Assembly: GCA_023390415.1 (NCBI GenBank)
Contig: JAEWCW010000107.1
Coordinates: 1 to 8,846, forward strand
Direction: 5' to 3'
Length of the DNA: 8,846 nt
DNA from: Pseudomonadota bacterium
GTDB taxonomy: Bacteria; Pseudomonadota; Alphaproteobacteria; Sphingomonadales; Sphingomonadaceae
Part shown: piece after piece, positions 1-6,193 of the stretch
Layout of the letters: every line of letters begins with the position of its first letter
How positions within the stretch are numbered: the stretch's first letter is position 1
The notes under the pieces: model-generated
What the model was told of the DNA's origin: nothing
The model's database searches: none
Seen by the model: the letters and a program-made list of their open reading frames with translations, nothing else
Made by a program: the position numbers and the translations under genes

Positions 1-293
1 CCGCCATCCTCGCTTATGTCGGCAAGGCGATCGTCGGCATGGTCGATTGGGACCTCGGTGTTCAGCAGGCGATCGATCTTCCGAACCTGATCGCGCGCGG
101 ATCAACCTTCAACGGGGAAGCCGGCAAGTTTGCGCCGGGCGTGGTCGAGGCGCTACGCGCGCGGGGAATCGACGTCCGCCCAGGCCAGGGTGAGGATTCG
201 GGGCTGCACGGCGTGTTCCTGCGCGGCGGCCGAACCGACGGCGGCGCCGACCCGCGGCGCGAGGGCGTGTTCCGAATAGAAGGCGGCCGCTAG
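1..293 (+). CDS. ggt: Gamma-glutamyltransferase, C-terminal fragment (5' end outside window)
   Basis: The first 96 codons in this frame have no start near the window edge and end at TAG 291-293, so this is the 3' end of a longer gene. The run YVGKAIVGMVDWDLGVQQAI followed by DLPNLIARG resembles the conserved C-terminal region of the gamma-glutamyltransferase small subunit, where a lid of strand and helix precedes a 'DW...Q.Ai..PN' motif. The full enzyme is an exported Ntn-hydrolase that self-cleaves into two subunits and transfers or hydrolyses the gamma-glutamyl group of glutathione. The catalytic Thr and the cleavage site lie upstream of the window and cannot be checked. The stop codon shares the tetranucleotide CTAG (290-293) with the stop of the opposing gene. 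Family assignment is fairly confident; substrate specificity is unknown. Confidence 0.8.
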   Translation, partial: AILAYVGKAIVGMVDWDLGVQQAIDLPNLIARGSTFNGEAGKFAPGVVEALRARGIDVRPGQGEDSGLHGVFLRGGRTDGGADPRREGVFRIEGGR

Positions 294-493
294 GCGGCGG
301 CGCGGCGGAAGCCGAACAGGCGGCCGTTCCACGCTTTCTCGTGGAAGAAGAAGGCGACGGCGTTGCAGACGGGCTCGATCAGCGCGAATCCGCCGGCGAT
401 CTCGATCGAGCCGGTGAGGAGATAGCCCACGGTGAACGCCACCATCAGGTGGACGGTCAGGTAGGTGAGGGTCTTCACGAGGTCCTTGGGCAT
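290..493 (-). CDS. DUF2061 family small membrane protein
   Basis: A 67-residue protein beginning MPKDLVKTLTYLTVHLMVAF, with two hydrophobic segments at about residues 8-28 and 31-51 separated by a short TGSIE turn. The pattern 'K.lty...H..vaf.vgy.ltGs...gg..aliEP..n...fffHEk.W' is the DUF2061 signature, a predicted inner-membrane protein of unknown function. An in-frame ATG 16 codons upstream (541) exists, but I chose 493 because GGAGAA sits 7 nt before it and family homology begins there. That Shine-Dalgarno sequence lies in a perfect 7-bp hairpin, described separately. The gene follows pyrD by 74 bp on the same strand and could be read from it or from its own promoter. Its last 4 bp overlap the opposing ggt stop. 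The basic tail (GFRRAAA) is probably cytoplasmic. Confidence 0.85.
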   Translation of the reverse strand: MPKDLVKTLTYLTVHLMVAFTVGYLLTGSIEIAGGFALIEPVCNAVAFFFHEKAWNGRLFGFRRAAA

Positions 494-498
494 CGGCG

Positions 499-515
499 TT
501 CTCCAGAGTGGAGAA
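499..515 (-). promoter_or_regulatory. Hairpin sequestering the DUF2061 ribosome-binding site
   Basis: Read on the minus strand, TTCTCCA-CTC-TGGAGAA is a perfect 7-bp stem with a 3-nt loop, ending 5 nt before the ATG at 493. The 3' arm contains the whole Shine-Dalgarno GGAGAA, and the 5' arm (TTCTCC) is its complement. In RNA, the folded form would hide the ribosome-binding site. The stem mixes four A-U and three G-C pairs, so it is only moderately stable; that would suit conditional opening by temperature, a passing ribosome or a protein. The inverted repeat is directly visible; the regulatory role is inferred. Confidence 0.5.
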
Positions 516-550
516 TGCGGGCTGTTATCCTGAAGTTCCAACGACTTTGC

Positions 551-567
551 CCGATCACTCTGATCGG
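551..567 (-). terminator. Perfect hairpin directly after the pyrD stop
   Basis: CCGATCA-GAG-TGATCGG on the minus strand is a perfect 7-bp stem with a 3-nt loop that begins at the base after the pyrD TAG (568-570). Its position fits a transcript end or a 3'-protecting stem. No T-run follows (the next bases are GCAAAGTCG), so it does not meet the usual rule for an intrinsic terminator. It may only pause polymerase or protect the pyrD 3' end. Confidence 0.4.
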
Positions 568-1605
568 CTAGCCGCCTGCACCGATCGCCTCCGAGATATT
601 CGCGATGCCCTGGAGCGCGCAGAGCCGCTTCAGCTCGGCGGCTATCCGGCCGGCAAGCTCGGGCCCTTCATAGACCAGGGCGGAATAGAGCTGGACGAGG
701 CTCGCCCCGGCGCGGATCCGCTCCCAGGCATCGACCCCGTTCTCGATCCCGCCGGCGGCGATCAGCGGTAGCTCACCGCCGGTCGCGCGGCGGAAATCGC
801 GGAGCCGCTCGAGCGCGAGCGTCTTGAGCGGCGCCCCGGAAAGGCCACCCGCCTCGCCGGCATGGCTAGACTTGAGCGGCGGGCGCGAGACGGTCGTGTT
901 GCCGACGATCAGGGCATCTACACGTCGGTCGATCGCCGTCCGCGCGATCGACTCCACATCAGCGCGCTCAAGGTCCGGCGCGACCTTGAGGAAGATCGGC
1001 ATGCGGCTCTCCCCTCTCGCCTCGATCGCGGCGGCGAGCAAGGCGTCGAGCGCGCCCTCGTCCTGGAGGCCGCGCAGCCCCGGCGTGTTGGGCGAGGAGA
1101 CGTTGAGCGTCAGGTAATCGGCGAGCGGGGCGAAGGTGCGCACCCCGGCGGCGTAATCGGCGATCCGGTCGGCGCTGTCCTTGTTAGCGCCGACATTGAC
1201 CCCGACGATGCCGCGCGCCCGGCGGCGGCCGGCCAGCCGCGCCGAAGCGGCCGCGGCGCCGCCATTGTTGAAGCCCATGCGGTTGATCACCGCCCGGTCC
1301 TCCGCAAGCCGGAACAGGCGCGGCTTGGAATTGCCCGCTTGAGGCAATGGCGTCACCGTGCCCACCTCGACGAAGCCGAAGCCGAAGCCGAGCATCGCCT
1401 CGAACACCTCCGCATCCTTGTCGAATCCGGCGGCGAGGCCGATCGGGTTCGGGAAGGCGAGGCCGGCAACCTCGGTCTTCAGCACGGGGTCCGGCGGAGT
1501 CGGGAGGCCCGCCGGCATGATCTTCAGCCCGCGGATGGTGAGTCGATGCGCCGTCTCGGCATCGAGCGCGAAGGCCAGCGGCCTCAGGAGCGGGTAGAGC
1601 GACAT
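568..1605 (-). CDS. pyrD: Dihydroorotate dehydrogenase (quinone), class 2
   Basis: A 345-residue flavoenzyme that oxidises dihydroorotate to orotate in de novo pyrimidine synthesis and passes electrons to the quinone pool at the inner membrane. The N-terminal part (SLYPLLRPLAFALDAETAH) matches the membrane-associating helices that define class 2. The FMN barrel shows GLAAGFDK (56-63), NRMGFNN (108-114), the active-site loop NVSSPNTPGL (168-177) with Ser171 as the expected catalytic base, FLKVAPD with Lys207 (205-211), VGNTT with Asn236 (234-238), GGLSG (253-257), AAGGI (283-287) and LYSALVYEGP (307-316). Length matches class 2 enzymes (about 335-350). The start at 1605 gives the usual class 2 N-terminus; upstream purine-rich sequence is weak (GGCGGCG). 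It is divergent from the penicillin-binding protein gene and upstream of the DUF2061 gene. All key residues appear intact. Confidence 0.97.
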   Translation of the reverse strand: MSLYPLLRPLAFALDAETAHRLTIRGLKIMPAGLPTPPDPVLKTEVAGLAFPNPIGLAAGFDKDAEVFEAMLGFGFGFVEVGTVTPLPQAGNSKPRLFRLAEDRAVINRMGFNNGGAAAASARLAGRRRARGIVGVNVGANKDSADRIADYAAGVRTFAPLADYLTLNVSSPNTPGLRGLQDEGALDALLAAAIEARGESRMPIFLKVAPDLERADVESIARTAIDRRVDALIVGNTTVSRPPLKSSHAGEAGGLSGAPLKTLALERLRDFRRATGGELPLIAAGGIENGVDAWERIRAGASLVQLYSALVYEGPELAGRIAAELKRLCALQGIANISEAIGAGG

Positions 1606-1624
1606 CGCCGCCGCCTAGCCCCAA

Positions 1625-1643
1625 AAGTTGCGCCAGCCAACTT
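1625..1643. repeat. Inverted repeat in the pyrD / PBP divergent region
   Basis: AAGTTG (1625-1630) and CAACTT (1638-1643) form a perfect 6-bp inverted repeat around 7 nt. It lies 20-38 bp before the pyrD start, so it would be in the pyrD leader or promoter. Read on the minus strand it runs into TTTT, then GGGG. It could be an operator half-site pair or a leader stem. The repeat is visible; function is not established. Confidence 0.3.
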
Positions 1644-1696
1644 CGTCCCGGCTCGACAAGCAGGCCGTAAGCCGCGGTTAACCTTGCTGCTGCTTC

Positions 1697-1725
1697 TTGC
1701 CCGCATGATCTGCCAACCCTATCGC
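1697..1725 (+). promoter_or_regulatory. Candidate sigma-70 promoter for the PBP gene
   Basis: TTGCCC (1697-1702) and TATCGC (1720-1725) are separated by exactly 17 bp, resembling the housekeeping promoter form often seen in Alphaproteobacteria, where the -10 box is loose. The expected transcription start would be close to the ATG at 1735, implying a leaderless or very short leader transcript. That agrees with the lack of a Shine-Dalgarno sequence before 1735. The match is modest and other spacings in this 129-bp region cannot be excluded. Confidence 0.3.
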
Positions 1726-1734
1726 TGACCGCCG

Positions 1735-3834
1735 ATGGCCACAGCCTTCCCTTCGCGCGCCAAGCGCATGCTGCTCACCGCGTTCAAGGTGGCAGTCTAC
1801 GCCCTGGTAGCGCTGACCATCGCCGTCGTCGTCGCCGTCTCTGTCGCGGTCAGCCAATTGCCCTCTTACCAGGAGCTGACCCGCCGCGACGATCTCGGCC
1901 AGATGATCCGGGTCCGCGCCGCGGACGGAAGCGTGATCATGACGATGGGCCCGAGCTTCGGCGAGTGGCTGCCCTATGACCGCATCCCGCCGATCATGCG
2001 CGAGGCGATGATCGCGGTCGAGGACCGCCGCTTCCGGTCCCATCCCGGTATCGACCCGATCGGTACCGCCCGCGCGCTCACGGTCTGGGCGACCAGCGGC
2101 CGGAGCAGCCAGGGCGGATCAACGATCACGCAGCAGCTCGCCCGCAACATCTTCCTCGACAACAGCCGCACCTTCGGCCGCAAGATCAGGGAGGCGGTGC
2201 TTGCGCTTGCCCTCGAATGGCGCTTCTCGAAGGAGCAGATCCTCGAAATGTACCTCAACCGGGTGTATTTCGGGGGCGGCGCCTATGGCATCGATGCGGC
2301 GTCGCGCCGCTTCTTCGACCATCCCGCAAGCAATCTCTCGATCGGCGAGGCGGCGATCATCGCTGGGCTGGTCAAGGCGCCGTCCAATTATTCGCCCACC
2401 GCCGATGCCGAGGCCGCGCGCGGCCGTGCCGGCGTCGTCATTGGGCTGATGCGCGAGAACGGCACGATCACGCCCGCCCAGGCTGCGGCGACCGATCCCG
2501 CCCGGGTCCGGCTCGCAGCCGATCCGCAGCGCCAGGACAGTGCCCGCTATTTCACCGACTGGGTGCTGCCGCAGCTCGATATGCTGATCGACGAGACCGT
2601 CCAGCCGATCGACGTGTGGACCACGATCGATCCGACGATGCAGCGCATCGCACAGTCGGCGATCAACGCCAATGCGCCGCGCGGCACTCAGGGCGCTCTG
2701 GTCACGCTCGACCGCGACGGCGCGGTTCGGGCGATGATCGGGGGGCGCGATTATGCGACGTCGATCTACAATCGCGCCACCCAGGCCAACCGCCAGCCCG
2801 GCTCAGCGTTCAAGCTGTTCGTCTATCTGACCGCGCTCGAGAGCGGCTACACGCCGGATTCCTCGGTGGTCGACGCGCCGCTGACCATCTCCGGCTGGAG
2901 CCCGCGCAACGACAGCGGCCGCTATTCGGGCAATGTCAGCCTCCGCCAGGCGCTGGCTTATTCGATCAACACCGTGGCCGTCCGGCTCGCCCAGGACGTC
3001 GGCACGGGCAACGTCGCCGACATGGCGCAGCGCATGGGAATCACCACGCGCGTCGCGACCAACCCGTCGATGGCGCTCGGCACCTCCGAGGTCCGGCTGC
3101 TCGACATGACCCGCGCCTATGCGTCGGTCGCGGCCGGAGGGACCGCCGTCGTGCCGTACGGGATCCGCCGCGTGACCACCGCCGACGGGACTTTGCTCTA
3201 CCAGCATCCCAACGAGCAGGGCCGCGTTCTCGTGGCGCCGCATGTCGCCGCGCAGATGACCGACCTTCTCCAGGGCGTCGTCCTCCACGGTACCGGCCGA
3301 AACGCGAATCTCGGCCGGCCGACCGCAGGCAAGACCGGAACCACCACCTCCAACAAGGACGGCTGGTTCCTCGGCTTCTCGAGCGGCCTTACCACGGGCG
3401 TGTGGATGGGCCGCGACGACAACCGCGCCGTCCCGGGCCTCGCCGGCGGGCGGGCCCCGGCCCAGGCATTCCACGATTTCATGGTTCGCGCCGTATCCAA
3501 CCGGCCGGTTGAGAATCTGCTGACCGACGTTGCCGCACCCGACTGGCAAGCCGACCCGGACGGAAATTCGACCTGGGAAGATCTCGTGACCCCCGACCCG
3601 CTGGTCGATGAGGACGGGATGCCGCTCGGCCAGGAGGAGCCGCCCCAGGTGCCGCAGGAGGAGCAGCCGGCGATCATCGACCGCCCCCGCGACGTCAAGC
3701 CGCAGGAAGACGATCGGATCGACCGCGAGTGGCTCGAGCGCAGCCTGGATCGCCGTCCTCCAGCGCCCCGCCGCGATCCGCTGCCGCCTCGCCCGCGCGA
3801 CCGCGACCGCGAGGTCATCAAGCCCGAGGAATGA
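1735..3834 (+). CDS. Bifunctional class A penicillin-binding protein (PBP1A-type)
   Basis: A 699-residue inner-membrane peptidoglycan synthase with its bulk in the periplasm; it polymerises lipid II into glycan strands and crosslinks the peptides. Residues 14-40 form a signal anchor. The GT51 glycosyltransferase domain (about 65-240) has EDRRF with catalytic Glu96, GGSTITQQ (127-134) and EMYLNRVYFG with Glu171. The transpeptidase domain (about 315-585) has PGSAFK (nucleophile Ser357, Lys360), YSIN (Ser410, Asn412) and KTGTT (533-537). Both active sites look intact. Residues after about 600 are a charged, proline/arginine-rich tail that is probably disordered. The protein is shorter than E. 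coli PBP1A (about 850) because no OB-fold insert is evident between the two domains. Start 1735 has no clear Shine-Dalgarno; Met12 (1768) is an alternative that still keeps the anchor. The 3' end overlaps the opposing metallopeptidase gene by 17 bp. Confidence 0.93.
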   Translation: MATAFPSRAKRMLLTAFKVAVYALVALTIAVVVAVSVAVSQLPSYQELTRRDDLGQMIRVRAADGSVIMTMGPSFGEWLPYDRIPPIMREAMIAVEDRRFRSHPGIDPIGTARALTVWATSGRSSQGGSTITQQLARNIFLDNSRTFGRKIREAVLALALEWRFSKEQILEMYLNRVYFGGGAYGIDAASRRFFDHPASNLSIGEAAIIAGLVKAPSNYSPTADAEAARGRAGVVIGLMRENGTITPAQAAATDPARVRLAADPQRQDSARYFTDWVLPQLDMLIDETVQPIDVWTTIDPTMQRIAQSAINANAPRGTQGALVTLDRDGAVRAMIGGRDYATSIYNRATQANRQPGSAFKLFVYLTALESGYTPDSSVVDAPLTISGWSPRNDSGRYSGNVSLRQALAYSINTVAVRLAQDVGTGNVADMAQRMGITTRVATNPSMALGTSEVRLLDMTRAYASVAAGGTAVVPYGIRRVTTADGTLLYQHPNEQGRVLVAPHVAAQMTDLLQGVVLHGTGRNANLGRPTAGKTGTTTSNKDGWFLGFSSGLTTGVWMGRDDNRAVPGLAGGRAPAQAFHDFMVRAVSNRPVENLLTDVAAPDWQADPDGNSTWEDLVTPDPLVDEDGMPLGQEEPPQVPQEEQPAIIDRPRDVKPQEDDRIDREWLERSLDRRPPAPRRDPLPPRPRDRDREVIKPEE

Positions 3835-4513
3835 TCCGGTGAAGGCCGGCGCCGTGGCTGCGCAGCCAGTCGCGCGCCGGCCGCGGATCGGTGCCGAGCA
3901 GCCTCGCCACCTCGGCGTGGAAGGCGGGCGAATGGTTCATGTGGACGAGATGGGCGACCTCGTGCGCGACGGTTGCGATCCGGACGAAATCGGGCGCGAG
4001 GATCAGCCTCCAGGAATAACGGATCGCGCCTGACGAGGAGCAGCTGCCCCAGCGCGACTGCGGGTCGCCGACGGCAACGCGGATGACCGGGCGACCCGCC
4101 ATTTCGGCAAAGCGGCGGGTCTCGCGGTCGAGCAGGTCGCGCGCGTGGGCCTTGAGCCAGCGCAGCACTCGCGCTTCCAGCCCTGCCTCCGGTCCGCCGA
4201 CCCGAAGCGCCCCCTCCTCCCGCTCGATCCTTCGCGGGCGCGCCGGATCCCAGTCGATCAGATGGGGAATGCCGTAAAGCGGTACGATCGAGCCCGGCCC
4301 GATCGCGGTCGCGGGTTCGACCCGCGCGAGCTGCGCCTCGATCCACGTGCGCTGGGTCTCGGCCCAGGCGAGCGCCTTGCGCGGAGTCACGCGACGCGGG
4401 ATCGTCAGCAGGACCTCCCCAGTCCGGGGATCGACGCGCAGGCGCATCGTCTTCGCACGCGGGCTGGTCTTGAGAATGAGCGGCAGGCCCGGGAGGCGAT
4501 GCTCAGAGCTCAC
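3818..4513 (-). CDS. YgjP-like (DUF45) zinc metallopeptidase family protein
   Basis: A 231-residue soluble protein of the YgjP/DUF45 group (M48-like annotation). It has the family's SRWGSCSS (153-160) followed by the zinc motif HEVAH (184-188; His184, Glu185, His188) and the downstream MNHSPAFH, where His194 is the expected third ligand. The N-terminal part with KTMRLRVDPR is also typical. The family is predicted to be zinc-dependent hydrolases; E. coli YgjP has been described as a nucleotide pyrophosphatase, so a protease role should not be assumed. The start is GTG at 4511-4513, lying inside the end of the cysteine-cluster gene with an 11-nt overlap (GTGAGCTCTGA), so translation is probably coupled. 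It is the third gene of the SCO-YcgN-YgjP unit. Its last 17 bp overlap the PBP gene on the other strand, leaving no room for a terminator between them. Confidence 0.88.
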   Translation of the reverse strand: MSSEHRLPGLPLILKTSPRAKTMRLRVDPRTGEVLLTIPRRVTPRKALAWAETQRTWIEAQLARVEPATAIGPGSIVPLYGIPHLIDWDPARPRRIEREEGALRVGGPEAGLEARVLRWLKAHARDLLDRETRRFAEMAGRPVIRVAVGDPQSRWGSCSSSGAIRYSWRLILAPDFVRIATVAHEVAHLVHMNHSPAFHAEVARLLGTDPRPARDWLRSHGAGLHRIIPRA

Positions 4514-4934
4514 GATCGATCAGATGATGCTCGAGATCGCCGGCCTCGTCCTCGGAGATCGTCCAGCCGCGCACCGACATTCCGGCCTTGTGCACCGATT
4601 CGGGATCGCCGGTGAGCAACGGATGCCAATCGGGAAGCGGCTTGCCTTCGGCGCGGAGGCGGTAGGCGCAGGTCGAGGGCAGCCACTGGAAGCGCTCGAC
4701 ATTGCCCGCGTCGAGGCGGATGCAATCCGGGACGAAAGCGCGCCGCGCCCGATAGTTGGAGCAGCGGCAGCTGTGGCGGTCGAGCAGCCGGCAAGCGACG
4801 TTGGTGGCCTGGATCTCGCCGGTGAAATCGTCCTCGATCTTGTGCAGGCAGCATTTGCCGCAGCCGTCGCAGAGCGATTCCCACTCGCTCCGATCGAGCG
4901 AGGAAAGCGGGCGCTCCCAGACCGGCGCGGTCAT
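4503..4934 (-). CDS. YcgN/UPF0260 family cysteine-cluster protein
   Basis: A 143-residue cytoplasmic protein with a dense set of cysteines: CDGCGKCC (Cys22, 25, 28, 29), Cys48, CRC at 56-58, Cys71 and Cys89. This spacing, with WLPSTCAYR and LPDWHPLLTGD after it, is the UPF0260/YcgN family (CxxCxxCC domain). The cysteines are presumed to bind zinc or an iron-sulfur cluster; the biochemical role is not known, and I add none. Length agrees with the family (about 145-150). The ATG overlaps the stop of the SCO gene as ATGA (4931-4934), and its own stop overlaps the GTG of the metallopeptidase gene by 11 nt, so it is in the middle of a translationally coupled trio. The Shine-Dalgarno sequence is weak (GGTG), consistent with re-initiation by ribosomes finishing the SCO gene. 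Confidence 0.93.
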   Translation of the reverse strand: MTAPVWERPLSSLDRSEWESLCDGCGKCCLHKIEDDFTGEIQATNVACRLLDRHSCRCSNYRARRAFVPDCIRLDAGNVERFQWLPSTCAYRLRAEGKPLPDWHPLLTGDPESVHKAGMSVRGWTISEDEAGDLEHHLIDREL

Positions 4935-5554
4935 CGCACCCAGCGGTCGAGCGCCTCGACGATTCCCGCCGGCCCCTGGTCCTCGGGGAGAAGCATGATC
5001 GGCTGGCCCTCGGGTCCGAACAGGGTGAGCTGGCGGCTGTGATCGACGAGATAAGCATCCTCGCCCTGGCCGGTCGTCCGCCGGGACGCGTAGACGCCGT
5101 AGGAGCGCGCAACCCGCGCGAGGTCTTCGGGCGCCCCGGTGAGCGCGACCGTGCGCGGGTGGAAGCGCGACGCGAATTCGCGGAGCACTTGCGGCGTGTC
5201 GCGCTGCGGATCGGTGGTGATGAAGACCGGTACGACCTTCGCGGCGCGGTCCGGATCACGCTGCTCGAACTGGCGCAGCGCCGCGTTGATCAGCGCCATG
5301 TCGACCGGGCAAACGTCAGGGCAGAAGGTGTAGCCGAAATAGACGATCGGATATTTGCCGGTGAGCTCGGTGCTGGAAAATGGTTGCCCGTTCTGGTCGG
5401 TCAGGGTGAATGGTCCGCCCATTCGCGCGCCTTCGAGCGGCACCGAACCCGGATCGGACTGACAGCCCCCGAGCGCGGCGAGGCCGATGGCGGCTGCGGC
5501 GAAGAGCTTGGGGACGGCGCGGATACGGAGATCGTTCATGGCGCCGCCAGCCAT
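4931..5554 (-). CDS. SCO1/SenC family copper-binding lipoprotein
   Basis: A 207-residue thioredoxin-fold protein anchored on the periplasmic side of a membrane. A short basic N-terminus and hydrophobic stretch end in a lipobox-like LGGC (28-31), with Cys31 as the lipidated residue. The mature domain has FTLTDQNG (49-56), FGYTFCPDVCP (73-83) with the Cys78/Cys82 metal or redox pair, and the distal VDHS with His172. Cys-Cys-His is the SCO copper-site set. SCO proteins help assemble the Cu-A centre of cytochrome c oxidase by delivering copper or reducing its cysteines; no oxidase genes are visible here. The start is ambiguous: ATG at 5554 has no Shine-Dalgarno, while Met6 (5539) follows GGCGGC and leaves a standard signal peptide. 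It is first of the SCO-YcgN-YgjP unit and divergent, across 48 bp, from the ankyrin gene. Confidence 0.93.
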   Translation of the reverse strand: MAGGAMNDLRIRAVPKLFAAAAIGLAALGGCQSDPGSVPLEGARMGGPFTLTDQNGQPFSSTELTGKYPIVYFGYTFCPDVCPVDMALINAALRQFEQRDPDRAAKVVPVFITTDPQRDTPQVLREFASRFHPRTVALTGAPEDLARVARSYGVYASRRTTGQGEDAYLVDHSRQLTLFGPEGQPIMLLPEDQGPAGIVEALDRWVR

Positions 5555-5602
5555 GCTTTGCTAAGCTGCTGCAATCAAGCCGGATGAATGGGGTATTGAA
5601 GC

Positions 5603-6193
5603 GTGACGACGAAGCGGCGACTGCTGATTGCTGGCCTGCTCGCGGTGGTGGCGGTGCCCGCCTTCGCCCAATATTCCGACAGCTACAATTTCCTGAAGGC
5701 GGTCCGCGAGCGCGACGCCTCCAAGGTCGCGACGATCATCGCCAATCCGAGCTCGGTCGCGCTCAATGCCCGCGACGGCAGCGGGGAAGGCGGGCTCCAC
5801 ATCGTCACCCGTGGGCGCGATGCCAATTGGGTGCGCTACCTGCTCTCGCGCGGCGCCCGGCCGGACATCCAGGACAATGACGGCAACACGCCGCTGATCA
5901 TCGCTGCTCAGATCGGCTTCGCCGAGGCCGCCGAGGCGCTGCTCGAGCGCGGGGCGAACGTGAACCTGCCGAACGGTCAGGGTGAGACGCCGCTCATCTT
6001 CGCGGTCCAGCGGCGCGACCTGGCTATGGTCCGGCTTCTGCTCGCGCGCGGCGCCGACGCCAATCATACCGACAGTGCGGCGGGCCTTTCGGCGCTCGAA
6101 TATGCCCGTCGCGACAATCGCTCAGCGGCGATCCTCCGCCTGCTCGAGGCGCCGCGCAACGAGCCGATTCGGATTTACGGTCCAGTTCGGTAG
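5603..6193 (+). CDS. Exported ankyrin-repeat protein
   Basis: A 196-residue protein starting at GTG 5603. An in-frame TGA at 5597-5599 rules out the earlier ATGs, and GGGG (5590-5593) is a plausible ribosome-binding site. A clear signal peptide (MTTKRRLLIAGLLAVVAVPA then FA) predicts cleavage after AFA at residue 22, before QYSD. The rest is about five ankyrin units: roughly 28-58, 59-91, 92-124, 125-157 and a degenerate 158-184. The best are DNDGNTPLIIAAQIGFAEAA and NGQGETPLIFAVQRRDLAMV, with the consensus G.TPL..A, LL..GA and N. There is no membrane segment or catalytic domain, so a binding role in the periplasm is likely; the partner is unknown. The gene is divergent from the SCO gene and overlaps mmcB tail-to-tail by 19 bp. 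Confidence 0.88.
   Translation: MTTKRRLLIAGLLAVVAVPAFAQYSDSYNFLKAVRERDASKVATIIANPSSVALNARDGSGEGGLHIVTRGRDANWVRYLLSRGARPDIQDNDGNTPLIIAAQIGFAEAAEALLERGANVNLPNGQGETPLIFAVQRRDLAMVRLLLARGADANHTDSAAGLSALEYARRDNRSAAILRLLEAPRNEPIRIYGPVR

Noticed and set aside
516..545. GGAAC upstream of DUF2061 as an EcfG general stress promoter -35
   Set aside because: At the required 16-17 bp spacing the sequence reads GCAT, not the GTT-containing -10 element.
862..1728. A 288-codon open frame antisense to pyrD
   Set aside because: Composition is typical of an antisense shadow; pyrD on the other strand has every family motif.
2217..3512. A 431-codon open frame inside the PBP gene, in another frame of the same strand
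   Set aside because: It is arginine/alanine-rich without domain pattern, as expected from frame shadows in GC-rich DNA, and the PBP frame has all catalytic motifs.
3198..4346. A 382-codon minus-strand frame spanning the PBP end and the metallopeptidase gene
   Set aside because: It crosses two well-supported genes and has low-complexity Arg/Ser/Gly content.
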